Notes: generated from the letters alone by a model not told the origin. A stretch of DNA of 64,000 nucleotides from Mesorhizobium sp. YC-39 (GCF_025753795.1 NZ_JAOWPS010000003.1:806001-870000); one strand, 5' to 3'; counted from the stretch's first letter, positions 16,396 to 24,764 are shown. Numbers and translations: made by a program.

Positions 16396-17022
16396 GTGTC
16401 TACTCGCATCGCAAAATCGCGTCCGCGCATGCGCAAGCAGCCGCGCCAGGCGCGCTCGATCGCGACCGTCGAAGCAATCATCGAAGCCGGTGCTCATATT
16501 CTGAGCGAGCTTGGCTGGACCGGCTTCACCACCAACAAGGTGGCAGAGGCGGCCGGCGTCAGCATCGGCTCGCTCTATCAATATTTCCCCGACAAGCTGG
16601 CCTTGGTCGAGGCGATCCGGCGCCGCCATTTCGATCACGTGCTGTCGGTCATCAGCGAAGCGGCAGCAGACGAGAAACCGCTCAGGCAATTTGCGCGTGA
16701 GCTGGTCCGCGGCATGATCGCGGCGCATAGCATCCACCCGACGCTGCACCAGGTGCTGCTCGACGAGGCGCCGGGCGATCGCGGCTCGCGGGCCGCCCAT
16801 GCCGCGTTCCAGTCCCGCTATCTCGATTGCTACACTGCTGCCGTGGCGCAGTATCGCCGACGCAGGAAAGACAACGAGACCGTGGCACGGGTACTGTCAT
16901 CGGCGGTCGAGGGTGTGATCCACAATGCGGCACGCCGGGGCATGCTGGATGCTGCCGACCTGCAGAGGCAGCTCGTCGAATTGGTCTCGGCCTACTTGTC
17001 CGGCGCGGGCCGGACTGCGTGA
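16396..17022 (+). CDS. TetR/AcrR family transcriptional regulator
   Basis: Regulator of about 208 residues. The N-terminal helix-turn-helix is clear (TVEAIIEAGAHILSELGW, then TTNKVAEAAGVSIGSLYQYFPDK), and the C-terminal half resembles a TetR_C domain without a recognisable ligand motif. A GTG start was chosen because GGGGA lies 9 nt upstream; an ATG 30 nt earlier is in frame but falls inside an AT-rich, promoter-like stretch. It is divergent from the DinB gene. The shared upstream region carries an imperfect dyad (GAAAAT...ATTTTC) that may be its operator. Confidence 0.87.
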   Translation: MSTRIAKSRPRMRKQPRQARSIATVEAIIEAGAHILSELGWTGFTTNKVAEAAGVSIGSLYQYFPDKLALVEAIRRRHFDHVLSVISEAAADEKPLRQFARELVRGMIAAHSIHPTLHQVLLDEAPGDRGSRAAHAAFQSRYLDCYTAAVAQYRRRRKDNETVARVLSSAVEGVIHNAARRGMLDAADLQRQLVELVSAYLSGAGRTA

Positions 17023-17053
17023 ACAGTATGGTGCAATCGAATCTTTTTCGCCG

Positions 17054-17890
17054 TTACACCTGATAGCCGAGGCAGATGGCGCCGAGCGCGACGACGGCGC
17101 AAGCACCGACGCGCCTCGGCGTCAGTGCCTCGCCGAGGAACAGCCTGCCGATGAAAGCGGCGAAGACGACGCTGGTTTCACGGATCGCGGTGATCGGGCC
17201 GGCCGGCCCGAGCGCGAAGGCGGCGACGACGACGCCATAGGCGAGCAGCGCGAACAGTCCGCCGCCAAGCGCCTTCCAGGTTTCCGGCGCGCCAAAATCG
17301 ACGGCAAGCTTACCGCGCAAGGCGACGAAGGTCGCCGGCAGCAAGGCGCCGTAGAGCACCAGAACCCAGGCCGTATAGGCGCCGCTGTCGGCCGCCGCGC
17401 GAACGCCGATCGCATCGACCGTCGCATAGGCGGCGATGATCGCGCCGGTCGCCAGCGCGTAGAGGATCGATGTCGTCGACGCCCTTCCCCTGCCTAGTGA
17501 AAGCGCCATGATGCCGCCGGCCACGAGCGCAACGCCGAGGATCTCCGGCATGGTGAGTTGCTGGCCGGCCAGAAAATACCCGCCGAGCGTGACCAACAGC
17601 GGCACGCTGCCGCGAACGATCGGATAGACCTGCCCCAGTTCGCCATATCTGTAGGCGGCCACCAGGAAGACGCTGTAGCCGACCTGCAGGCCGGCCGAGA
17701 GCACGACATAGGGCCAGGCGGCTGCTGCCGGAAGCGCATGGAAAAGTACGAAGGGGATGGCGACCAGCGTGCTGGAAAAGCTCATGACGGTGACCGTCCA
17801 CAACCTGTCGGCGCCGGTCCGCAGGAAGGCGTTCCAGCTGGCATGCAGAATGGCCGCGAACAGCGCAAGCGCAATGACAGTCGTGCTCAT
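17054..17890 (-). CDS. EamA/DMT family transporter
   Basis: Inner-membrane exporter candidate of 278 residues with ten predicted helices in two EamA-type halves (1-135 and 145-278). The second half includes the typical FALGPAGPITAIRETSVVFAA and LGEALTPRRVGACAVVALG. Family members export amino acids, nucleotides or xenobiotics. Its start overlaps the stop of the TetR gene upstream in an ATGA, so regulator and transporter form an autoregulated pair, an arrangement typical of drug or metabolite efflux. Confidence 0.9.
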   Translation of the reverse strand: MSTTVIALALFAAILHASWNAFLRTGADRLWTVTVMSFSSTLVAIPFVLFHALPAAAAWPYVVLSAGLQVGYSVFLVAAYRYGELGQVYPIVRGSVPLLVTLGGYFLAGQQLTMPEILGVALVAGGIMALSLGRGRASTTSILYALATGAIIAAYATVDAIGVRAAADSGAYTAWVLVLYGALLPATFVALRGKLAVDFGAPETWKALGGGLFALLAYGVVVAAFALGPAGPITAIRETSVVFAAFIGRLFLGEALTPRRVGACAVVALGAICLGYQV

Positions 17891-18462
17891 TGCGGTGTGC
17901 GCGCGCTGGCGATGATGGCGGCGGCCGCCTTGCGGGCACCATCGATGGCGGGCTGCCCCATCTGCGCCATCAGCGTCGCGCCCTCGATCAGCATCAGCAG
18001 CGCCGCCGCAGCGCTCTCGGCTGCACCGGGCGGCATCATTTCCTCTAGGATCGACTGCATGCGCCGCTTGAGGCCGTTCTTCTGCCTGGCGACAGCCTTG
18101 AACACCGGATGGCCTGGATCGCCGAACTCGGCCAGCGCATGTGCGAACAGACAGCCGTGGAAATCGGGGCTGCGAAACCAGCGCTCGTGCCAGTCGAAGA
18201 TTTTTCCGATCTTCTGCTCGGGCGTGGCGACCTCTTGCGCGAGGCGGTCGAGCTGGCGCTCGAAACGTTGGGCGCGATGCTCCAGCACCTCGACGATCAG
18301 CTCGTCCTTGCTCGGAAAATGGCGATACATCGTCATCTTGGCGATGTCGGCTTCGGCGATGATCCGGTCGATGCCGGTGGCGTGGAAGCCGTCGCGTTTG
18401 AACAGTGCATAGGCGGTGTCAACGACATGCTGACGTTTGCCGGAAGCAGATGACGGTGCCAT
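17887..18462 (-). CDS. TetR/AcrR family regulator controlling the EamA exporter
   Basis: Regulator of 191 residues with helix-turn-helix TGIDRIIAEADIAKMTMYRHFPSKDELI near residues 28-56 and a C-terminal domain of the kind found in YcdC/NemR-like TetR proteins, including the partly conserved FHGCLFAHALAEF with Cys104. A cysteine at that position is redox-active in some relatives, but no function is proven here. A perfect dyad lies just upstream of its start, so repression of its own operon is very likely. It overlaps the exporter gene by 4 nt. Confidence 0.9.
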   Translation of the reverse strand: MAPSSASGKRQHVVDTAYALFKRDGFHATGIDRIIAEADIAKMTMYRHFPSKDELIVEVLEHRAQRFERQLDRLAQEVATPEQKIGKIFDWHERWFRSPDFHGCLFAHALAEFGDPGHPVFKAVARQKNGLKRRMQSILEEMMPPGAAESAAAALLMLIEGATLMAQMGQPAIDGARKAAAAIIASARTPQ

Positions 18463-18480
18463 GGTCTCTCTCGCCTAGTG

Positions 18481-18500
18481 ATGAGACAGGTCTGTCTCAT
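18481..18500 (-). promoter_or_regulatory. Palindromic operator of the TetR-EamA operon
   Basis: Two perfect 9-bp arms, ATGAGACAG and CTGTCTCAT, are separated by 2 nt. The dyad ends 19 nt before the TetR start codon, where a bound dimer would block transcription or initiation. Length and symmetry are those of TetR-family operators, and AGACnnnnGTCT-type half-sites are common for this subfamily. Confidence 0.75.
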
Positions 18501-18542
18501 ATCTATGCGACGGATCGCGCCGACTGTCAACACGCCGAAAGA

Positions 18543-18568
18543 AGCCTGCGGCGATGGCGCCGCAGGCT
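18543..18568 (-). terminator. Hairpin terminator after the secreted four-cysteine protein gene
   Basis: A perfect 11-bp stem (AGCCTGCGGCG with CGCCGCAGGCT, loop of 4 nt) lies 37 nt beyond the stop codon. On the minus strand it is followed by TTCTTTC, a weak T-rich tail. Confidence 0.65.
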
Positions 18569-18604
18569 ATAGAGAGGAATTAAATTAGGAGGGGAACGTC
18601 GCGC

Positions 18605-19057
18605 TCAGCGCAGGACGCGGCAGCGGCCGTTATAGACCAGCCAGCGGTCGAAGCCCGAGACGCAGAATTCGACATTGTCGCCGATCGAGGCGAAGCCCTG
18701 CCCTTCCTCGATCAGGTACCAGATGGTGCGGGCGCGGCCGTCGGACAGGCTGACAATGGCACCGCAATAGCGGCGGCCGATCGGCCAGGTTTCATCGGCC
18801 GGCAGGTAGCGGTGCTGGTGAATGCGCTGGAAATCGACGATTTCGACATCGGGCAGATGCGGCACGTGATGCACCTGATAGCTGAAGCGGTTGGTGATCT
18901 TTTTCAGCACCCAGTCCTCGCCGCAGACGCTGCCGTCGTCGTCGGAATAGACGCCAAGGTCGGCCGCGTGCACGGCCTGTGTGACGCCAAGCGACGTGCC
19001 GAGCGGTGTGCAAAGGGCAATCAGTGCGGCAAGGGCGGATCTGGCGAAGCGAGTCAT
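18605..19057 (-). CDS. Secreted hypothetical protein with four cysteines
   Basis: Protein of 150 residues that I do not recognise as a characterised family. A signal peptide (MTRFARSALAALIALCTPLG..., cleaved probably after VHA at about residue 31) predicts export to the periplasm. The mature part has exactly four Cys (45, 98, 132, 146), enough for two disulfides, and many aromatic residues (EDWVLKKITNRFSYQVHHV, RTIWYLIEEGQGFASIGDNVEFCVSGFDRW), suggesting a compact beta-rich fold. It is monocistronic, with a hairpin terminator downstream and no functional hint from its neighbours. Confidence 0.8.
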   Translation of the reverse strand: MTRFARSALAALIALCTPLGTSLGVTQAVHAADLGVYSDDDGSVCGEDWVLKKITNRFSYQVHHVPHLPDVEIVDFQRIHQHRYLPADETWPIGRRYCGAIVSLSDGRARTIWYLIEEGQGFASIGDNVEFCVSGFDRWLVYNGRCRVLR

Positions 19058-19185
19058 GGCAGCCTCTTATGGTCAACTGCGCGCACTGTGCGGATTCGCT
19101 CGGCGGCGGTCAAGCGGTTGCGGCGGTGATGGTTTCCCAGTTTGAAACTATCTTTAACCGAGGCAGTCGCGCGCCTCTGTCGTCT

Positions 19186-20049
19186 CTACGCCTCCCCCGC
19201 CAGCCACTCCAGCCTCCAGTCCGCCGGCTTTTCGACGGCCAGCAGCCGGTGCAGGACCGGCAGCACAATGCGCAATTCGCCTTCCAGCGTGAATGGCGGG
19301 TTGACCACCACCATGCCGCTGCCATCGAGGCTGGGTTCGGCCGATGCGGGTTTGATCTCGAAGTCTATGTCGAGCAGCTTCGGGATGCCGGATTGCTTGA
19401 GCGCCTTCCTGAAGGCGATTACCGCCTTGCGGTCCTTCACCGGATACCACAGCGCATAGATGCCGCCGGGCCAACGCTTGTGCGCCTTTTGCAGCCCGTC
19501 GACGAGCCGGCCGAACTCGCCCTGCTCCTCGAAGGGCGGATCGATAAGCACGAGACCGCGCTTTTCCTTGGGCGGCAGATGCGCGCCGAGCGCCAGCCAG
19601 CCGTCAAGCTCGATCACCCTTGTCTGGAAGTCGCCGGCAAACAGCGCTTTCAGCTTCGCCGCATCGTCTTGGTGCAGCTCGACCGCCGACAGCCGGTCCT
19701 GCTTGCGCATGAGCTGCCTGGCGATCAGCGGCGAGCCCGGATATTTTTTCAACCCGCCATCAGGACCGCCCTGCGGATTGAGCAAACGGACCACATCGAG
19801 ATAAGGAGCCAGCAGCGCCGCCGCCTTCGCGTCGAGCGAGGCATCAATCAGCCGGCCGATGCCGCCTTGCCATTCGCCGGTCTTCTGCGCTTCCGTCGAT
19901 GACAGATCGTAGCGGCCGATACCGGCATGAGTGTCGATGACGCGGAATGCCTTGTCCTTCTGTTTCAGATATTCGACGAGCCGGCTCAGCACGACATGTT
20001 TGACGACATCAGCGAAGTTTCCGGCATGATAGGCGTGACGGTAGTTCAT
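19186..20049 (-). CDS. rlmJ: 23S rRNA (adenine(2030)-N6)-methyltransferase RlmJ
   Basis: S-adenosylmethionine-dependent enzyme of 287 residues methylating A2030 of 23S rRNA. The N-terminus MNYRHAYHAGNFADVVKHVVL is highly characteristic. The cofactor-binding segment FRVIDTHAGIGRYDL lies near residues 35-50 and the catalytic (N/D)PP(Y/F) motif is VLIDPPFEEQGEF near 165. In Escherichia coli loss of rlmJ has little growth effect, so this is a fine-tuning modification. The stretch upstream of the start is a mosaic repeat, leaving little room for a promoter. Confidence 0.94.
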   Translation of the reverse strand: MNYRHAYHAGNFADVVKHVVLSRLVEYLKQKDKAFRVIDTHAGIGRYDLSSTEAQKTGEWQGGIGRLIDASLDAKAAALLAPYLDVVRLLNPQGGPDGGLKKYPGSPLIARQLMRKQDRLSAVELHQDDAAKLKALFAGDFQTRVIELDGWLALGAHLPPKEKRGLVLIDPPFEEQGEFGRLVDGLQKAHKRWPGGIYALWYPVKDRKAVIAFRKALKQSGIPKLLDIDFEIKPASAEPSLDGSGMVVVNPPFTLEGELRIVLPVLHRLLAVEKPADWRLEWLAGEA

Positions 20050-20056
20050 CTACCTA

Positions 20057-20154
20057 GAGCCTGTTCCATCCCGATGGAATCGGGAGGGGTTCTATCTCTT
20101 TGTTTGAGCATGATCTTCTCCGAAAACCGGATTCCACTTTTCGGGATCATGCTC
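20057..20154. repeat. Mosaic palindromic repeat (hairpin D plus family A copy 2)
   Basis: The left module is a hairpin TCCCGAT-GGA-ATCGGGA at 20069-20085 followed by TCTATCTCTTTG. The right module is family A copy 2 at 20106-20154, with arms GAGCATGATC and GATCATGCTC and a core containing CCGAAAACCGG and CCACTTTTCGG. The right edge reaches the stop codon of the neighbouring minus-strand gene. A similar D-plus-A arrangement occurs near 57.7 kb. Confidence 0.75.
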
Positions 20155-20777
20155 TAGCTCGACGAACCGTTGCGGCCCCAGCGCGGCGGTGGCGGCTGCG
20201 AGTTCGGATTTTGCGGCCGGCGGCCGCCGCCGAAGCGAAACGCCAGCACCAGCCCGATCAGCCCGACCGCCATCAGCGAGAAGCCGACCGGCTGCGCCCG
20301 TCGATCGACCTCGCCGGCGCCGGCGCGCAGCACGAGGTCCACGGCGCGCATGGGGATGTCCTCGGCGTCGCCGGGACCGACCGTGAAGGTGTAAGGACCG
20401 GGACTGAGCGTCTGGATCACGCCCGCCTCATCGCGAAAGATCTTGTCCGCCGATTGCGGGCTGGGCTGGCGCGGATTTTCGGAATGGTTGAACGCAAGCG
20501 TCGAGGCAAGCACGGTCCGGCCGCCGCCGGCGGCGGTCAATGTCAGCACGGTGCGCTGTTGCGAAACGACGATGCGCTCGGCCCTCGCGGTTAGATCGAC
20601 CAGCACCCTGACCGGGGCATCGCTTTCGGCAAGCGGCACCGTCACCGGCTTGAACCGGCCCTGCTCATAGACCCGCCAGGTGCCGATCTCATGGCCGGAG
20701 AAATTGCTTATCGTCCAGGGATAGACGATGCCAATGCCAATGCCGGCGAGCAGGAACAGAAGAAACAGAAAGCGCAT
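20154..20777 (-). CDS. Hypothetical two-helix membrane protein
   Basis: Unrecognised protein of 207 residues with an N-terminal hydrophobic helix (MRFLFLLFLLAGIGIGIVYPW), a large periplasmic beta-rich part (about 25-165), a second helix (GFSLMAVGLIGLVLAFRFGGG) and a Pro/Asn-rich cytoplasmic tail. The middle contains VRVLVDLTARAERIV and SPGPYTFTVGPGDAEDIPMRAVDLVLR. Its stop codon abuts a family A repeat. It lies upstream of rlmJ and downstream of holC on the same strand; function unknown. Confidence 0.75.
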   Translation of the reverse strand: MRFLFLLFLLAGIGIGIVYPWTISNFSGHEIGTWRVYEQGRFKPVTVPLAESDAPVRVLVDLTARAERIVVSQQRTVLTLTAAGGGRTVLASTLAFNHSENPRQPSPQSADKIFRDEAGVIQTLSPGPYTFTVGPGDAEDIPMRAVDLVLRAGAGEVDRRAQPVGFSLMAVGLIGLVLAFRFGGGRRPQNPNSQPPPPRWGRNGSSS

Positions 20778-20815
20778 CGTTCATTCCATGGGATATGGTT
20801 GTGAGCAGCCGCGCG

Positions 20816-21265
20816 TCACGCCTTGCGTTCCCAGCGCCGGTCTGATGTCTGCTGCCAGTAGGTCACCGTGTGGCCGGCGTCCTTCATCGTCTTCCAGTGC
20901 GTGCGTGCCGCTTCGACCTGGGCTGCATCGTGGCCGTCGAACAGGAACACGGCGCGTTCATAGCCGGCAAGTTCGGGCGGCGCCGCGCCATCGACGAGGA
21001 AGCGGATCTGCGCCTCATTCGGATTTTCCTGACCCGTGGTCAGAAGGATCGGCTGCTCGGCGGGATAGGCTTCGCGGTCGGTTGCATGCGCCAGGAACGA
21101 ATCGTCGCGGAACGTCCACAAATGCTGGTCCAGTACATCACGCCGCTCCTCGGTGCCGGTCTGCACCACGGCGCGCCAACCGCGATCGACGCTGCGCTCG
21201 AGCAGGCCGGGAAGCGCATCCTCCAGCGTCGATTCGGTCAGGTGATAGAACAGAACGTCAGACAT
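20816..21265 (-). CDS. holC: DNA polymerase III subunit chi (HolC)
   Basis: Chi subunit (149 residues) of the clamp-loader complex, which links the polymerase to single-stranded DNA-binding protein through the C-terminal tail of SSB. The start MSDVLFYHLTESTLEDALPGLLERS and the segment DVLDQHLWTFRDDSFLAHATDRE are typical. The neighbour upstream is pepA, and pepA-holC order is also found in Escherichia coli, which supports the call. A 145-bp inverted-repeat element separates the two genes here. Confidence 0.93.
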   Translation of the reverse strand: MSDVLFYHLTESTLEDALPGLLERSVDRGWRAVVQTGTEERRDVLDQHLWTFRDDSFLAHATDREAYPAEQPILLTTGQENPNEAQIRFLVDGAAPPELAGYERAVFLFDGHDAAQVEAARTHWKTMKDAGHTVTYWQQTSDRRWERKA

Positions 21266-21287
21266 GATCGCGCCCTGAAAGGCCTTG

Positions 21288-21432
21288 GAGACTGTTTGGA
21301 ACCTCTACTCCGGCGGCCATCTGATGGCGTTTTCTGCGCTTCCGGTGCTCATGGACCCAAATGTCCGCTGCGTAGGCCGGTTCTCGTAACCACCACCATA
21401 TGACTCGCTGGAGCGACTTTCCAAACAGTCTC
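21288..21432. mobile_element. Small element with perfect 14-bp terminal inverted repeats (MITE-like)
   Basis: The sequence begins GAGACTGTTTGGAA and ends with its exact reverse complement TTCCAAACAGTCTC, enclosing 117 nt. The right end touches the TAA stop of pepA. No open frame of its own, no transposase and no obvious target-site duplication were found. Size and perfect terminal repeats are like a miniature inverted-repeat element; a long RNA hairpin or a small RNA are alternatives. Confidence 0.55.
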
Positions 21433-22944
21433 TTACCCCTCGTAATTGTCGTGCACCAGCCGGTCGAGCAGCCTGACGCCAAAGCCGGAGCCCCATGACT
21501 GGTTGATTTCGCTGGAAGGCGCGCCCATCGCGGTGCCGGCGATGTCGAGATGTGCCCAGGGCGTGTCCTTGACGAAGCGCTGCAGGAACTGCGCCGCGAT
21601 GATGGCGCCGCCGTAGCGGCCGCCGATATTCTTCATGTCGGCATTTTTCGAATCGATCAGCTTGTCGTATTCGGTGCCGAGCGGCATGCGCCACAGCCTT
21701 TCCTGCGTCGCCTGCCCGGCGCTGGTCAGCCTGTCGGCCAGTTCGTCATTGTTGGAGAACAGGCCGGCATAGTGCTGGCCGAGCGCGACCATGATGGCGC
21801 CGGTCAGCGTCGCCAGATTGACCATGAATTTCGGCTGGAAACGGTCGTTGCAGTACCAAAGCGCATCGGCCAGAACGAGCCGGCCCTCGGCGTCGGTGTT
21901 CAGCACCTCGATGGTCTGGCCGGACATCGAGGTGACGATGTCGCCGGGACGCTGGGCATGGCCGTCGACGGCATTTTCGACCAGTCCGATGACGCCGACG
22001 ACATTGGCCTTGGCCTTGCGCGAAGCCAGCGCATGCATCAGCCCGGTCACGGCGGCAGCACCGCCCATGTCGCCCTTCATGTCCTCCATGCCGGAGGCCG
22101 GCTTCATCGAATTGCCGCCGGTGTCGAAGGTGACGCCCTTGCCGATAAAGGCGACCGGGCTGTCCTTGGCCTTGCCGCCGTTCCACTGCATGACGGCCAT
22201 GCGGGCGCCGCGCGGCGAGCCTTGCGCAACACCGAGCAGCGAGCCCATGCCGAGCTTCTTCATCTCCTTCTCGGCCAGAATCTCGACTTTGACGCCGAGC
22301 GCTTCCAGTTCGCTGGCGCGGGCGGCGAATTCCACCGGGCCAAGCATATTGGCCGGTTCGTTGACCAGATCGCGAGCCAGGAGCACGCCGTCGATCACCG
22401 CTAGCTCATCGGCAAAGGCCTTTTTCGCCGCCGCCGGATCGGTGGTGTGGATGGTCACCTTGACCGGCTTTTTGGGCTCGACCTTCTTGCCGTCATGCTG
22501 GCCGTCGCCATTGTCCTTTTTCGTCTTGTATTTGTCGAAGGCATAGCTGCGCAGAAGAATACCAGCGGCAAGGTGCGCCGCCTGTCTGCCGCCGGCGGCT
22601 GCGCCCGGCAGATCGAGCACGACGGCCGCCTCCGTCGCCTTGCGCAGGGACGCGGCAATCGTGCCGCCAAGCTTCAGCCAACCATAATCGTCGAGCCCCG
22701 ACACCTTGCCAACGCCGACCGCCACCAGCCGATCGAGCGATGTCCCCTCCGGCGCCAGCACTTCAACCAGGCTGGCGAATTTGCCGGAAAAATCGGCCAC
22801 CGGAAACGCGCGCTCCAAGGTCTTTGCCGGATCGCACGCCTTTGCCGCCTCGCCGAGGCTGCTATCGTCGGCCACCAGCACGAAGACGCTGCCCTTTTTG
22901 GGCGCTGCGAATTTGGCGAAGGCGATCGAAGGTCTCGAAGTCAT
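21433..22944 (-). CDS. pepA: Leucyl aminopeptidase PepA (M17)
   Basis: Cytosolic hexameric dinuclear metallopeptidase of 503 residues that removes N-terminal residues and, in Escherichia coli, also binds DNA (XerC/D recombination, carAB). Metal and catalytic residues lie in FIGKGVTFDTGGNSMKP, DMKGDMGGAAAV and NTDAEGRL near residues 260-355. The second of two adjacent ATGs was chosen because AGGA then sits 4 nt upstream. The N-terminal domain is less conserved and includes a Lys-rich insertion (KKDNGDGQHDGKKVEPKKP) that is longer than in the enterobacterial enzyme. Confidence 0.95.
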   Translation of the reverse strand: MTSRPSIAFAKFAAPKKGSVFVLVADDSSLGEAAKACDPAKTLERAFPVADFSGKFASLVEVLAPEGTSLDRLVAVGVGKVSGLDDYGWLKLGGTIAASLRKATEAAVVLDLPGAAAGGRQAAHLAAGILLRSYAFDKYKTKKDNGDGQHDGKKVEPKKPVKVTIHTTDPAAAKKAFADELAVIDGVLLARDLVNEPANMLGPVEFAARASELEALGVKVEILAEKEMKKLGMGSLLGVAQGSPRGARMAVMQWNGGKAKDSPVAFIGKGVTFDTGGNSMKPASGMEDMKGDMGGAAAVTGLMHALASRKAKANVVGVIGLVENAVDGHAQRPGDIVTSMSGQTIEVLNTDAEGRLVLADALWYCNDRFQPKFMVNLATLTGAIMVALGQHYAGLFSNNDELADRLTSAGQATQERLWRMPLGTEYDKLIDSKNADMKNIGGRYGGAIIAAQFLQRFVKDTPWAHLDIAGTAMGAPSSEINQSWGSGFGVRLLDRLVHDNYEG

Positions 22945-23122
22945 CATGTCCTGCTTTCGGCGAAAATGCGTTGGGTTTTTGGGAAATGTCCTGACGAAAA
23001 CCGATATTTGGCCGTTTCCGGCCAGAAGCACCACTTATTTTTCAGATCGTGATCTTGCTGGGGCTATTTGCCGGTTTTTGTCGCGTCGCAGCTCATCTCG
23101 ACAGGATAGTTCTGTCTTACAA

Positions 23123-23500
23123 TCAGTGAGCGGCTGGTTGAAACAGTTCGATCACATTTCCGGATGGATCTTCGAGCAGGGTCTGAGAGCCGCCGACGCC
23201 GGTTATGATATCGTTGCGAAAGACCAGTCCCGCGCTCTTCAGCCGCGCTACCTCTTCCTGCAGATCCGGCACCAGCAACAGCAAGCGGTTCCACCCGCCC
23301 GGGACCGGCCGGCGGCCATCCGGCATCGCCCGCGCTCCGGAACTGGCGGGGCCGCTGAGGAGAAGGCGCAGCTGACCGCGCGTGACCGAGGCAAAGGCCG
23401 GCCGCGCATCCTGTTCGATGACGAAACCCAGATGTCCCGTGTAGAAGTCGACCGAGGCGGCGACATCATCGACAATATAGCGAATGCTGACTGGCGTCAT
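23123..23500 (-). CDS. VOC family (glyoxalase/bleomycin-resistance fold) protein
   Basis: Protein of 125 residues with the paired beta-alpha-beta-beta-beta modules of the vicinal oxygen chelate fold: SIRYIVDDVAASVDFYTGHLGF at the start and SQTLLEDPSGNVIELFQPA at the end. The glutamate in NVIELFQ is the usual metal ligand. Members isomerise, dioxygenate or simply bind small molecules; no substrate can be assigned. It is followed by a flavoprotein monooxygenase on the same strand, but with about 95 nt between them the link is weak. Confidence 0.88.
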   Translation of the reverse strand: MTPVSIRYIVDDVAASVDFYTGHLGFVIEQDARPAFASVTRGQLRLLLSGPASSGARAMPDGRRPVPGGWNRLLLLVPDLQEEVARLKSAGLVFRNDIITGVGGSQTLLEDPSGNVIELFQPAAH

Positions 23501-23594
23501 GACCCAGACCTTTCAGTTCGAGGCGCGTTCTATCAAAGGGCATCCATTGTCGGCAACGCCTCGCACGCGAACCGGCGATCCCGCACGTCGCAAA

Positions 23595-24764
23595 TCATCG
23601 TCCCTGGCCGACGATCTGCTGCGCGATCGCCTTGGCCTGGATGCTGGCATTGGCGAAACAACCGCGAATGCTTGGGCGCATGCCGGTGAACCACAGGCCA
23701 GGCAATTTCGGGTCAGCCTCGCCGCCATTGAAAAGCGGAACGCCCTTGCCATCGAGGACGCCGAGCCCGCCGACCATTTGTTCGAGCCCGGTGCGGTAGC
23801 CGGTCGCCGCGATGACAATATCGGGGGCGATCATCTTGCCATCGCCCAGGATCACGCCGTCGCGGATAAATTCCCGCACAGCCGGCACGACAGCGATCTT
23901 GCCGGCCTTGATGGCGCGGACCGCACCCTCGTCGGCGGCGATGGCCGTGTAGTCCGAGGTCAGACGGCTCGCGCCTCCCGAGGGCGCTTTCGGCATGCCG
24001 AATTTCGTCAGGTCACCGAAAACCAGGCGCTGCGTTGTGGCCATCACCGCATCGGCGAGCCACAACGGCAGGCGCGCCATGAACGGCGAAAGTCTATGGA
24101 CGGCGATTTTACCGATGCGCTTGGGCAGGATCGAGGGACCGTTGCGGGCCGACAGCCACATATTCCTGGTCTCTATATTTGCCAGATGGTTGAGCACGTC
24201 GAAGCCCGAATTGCCAGCGCCGACCACCAGTACCTTTTTCCCGGCGTAATTTTTGGCTCTGCCAAAATCCGCCGAATGGATGATCCGGCCGGCAAAGTCG
24301 CCTGCCCCCTTCCACTCGGGAATGAATGGTTGCCGGTCACGCCCGGTGGCGACGACGACATGGCGCGCCAGCCGCGGCCCTGTATTGGTCTGAACAATCC
24401 AGTGGTCGCGCTTGAATGCGATCTCCTCGACAGCCACGCCGAATTCCACCGGCAGGCTGTGCGCCTGGCTGAAATCGTTCAGGTGCCGGATGACGGCGGT
24501 CCTGGCGGGGAAAGCAGGAGTGCCTGCGGGATAGCCGGCGCCAGGCAGCGCCGAGAGGTCGCGGTGCGTGTTAAGGTGCAACTGCTCGTGCCGCCGATGC
24601 CAGGGTTCGGCAAGCCGGCTTTCCTTTTCCAGGATAATCGTCGGCACACCGGCCTTGATCAGCGCATGGGCGGCTGCCAGGCCGGCAGCACCGGCGCCAA
24701 TCACGATTGCACCATGCGAGGTCGATGCCTCTTCGGTTTGACCGCGCAATTCTCCAACGTCCAT
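23595..24764 (-). CDS. Flavin-dependent monooxygenase/NAD(P)-binding protein (YUCCA/FMO-like)
   Basis: FAD- and NADPH-dependent oxidoreductase of 389 residues. The FAD Rossmann motif is VIGAGAAGLAAA near residue 20, the NADPH motif is VLVVGAGNSGFDVL near 180, and ATGYRTGLEQ near 335 is the ATG motif of class B flavoprotein monooxygenases. The architecture and the HLNTHRDLSALPG region are like plant YUCCA and bacterial homologues that convert indole-3-pyruvate to auxin, but also like other FMOs, so the product is uncertain. The chosen ATG has an AGGTG site 6 nt upstream; earlier in-frame ATGs lack one. Confidence 0.85.
   Translation of the reverse strand: MDVGELRGQTEEASTSHGAIVIGAGAAGLAAAHALIKAGVPTIILEKESRLAEPWHRRHEQLHLNTHRDLSALPGAGYPAGTPAFPARTAVIRHLNDFSQAHSLPVEFGVAVEEIAFKRDHWIVQTNTGPRLARHVVVATGRDRQPFIPEWKGAGDFAGRIIHSADFGRAKNYAGKKVLVVGAGNSGFDVLNHLANIETRNMWLSARNGPSILPKRIGKIAVHRLSPFMARLPLWLADAVMATTQRLVFGDLTKFGMPKAPSGGASRLTSDYTAIAADEGAVRAIKAGKIAVVPAVREFIRDGVILGDGKMIAPDIVIAATGYRTGLEQMVGGLGVLDGKGVPLFNGGEADPKLPGLWFTGMRPSIRGCFANASIQAKAIAQQIVGQGR

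Noticed and set aside
21305..21694. Frame ending in GGGYENRPTQRTF inside the 145-bp inverted-repeat element
   Set aside because: Most of the frame is an out-of-phase reading of pepA; the element portion alone has no start or ribosome binding site.
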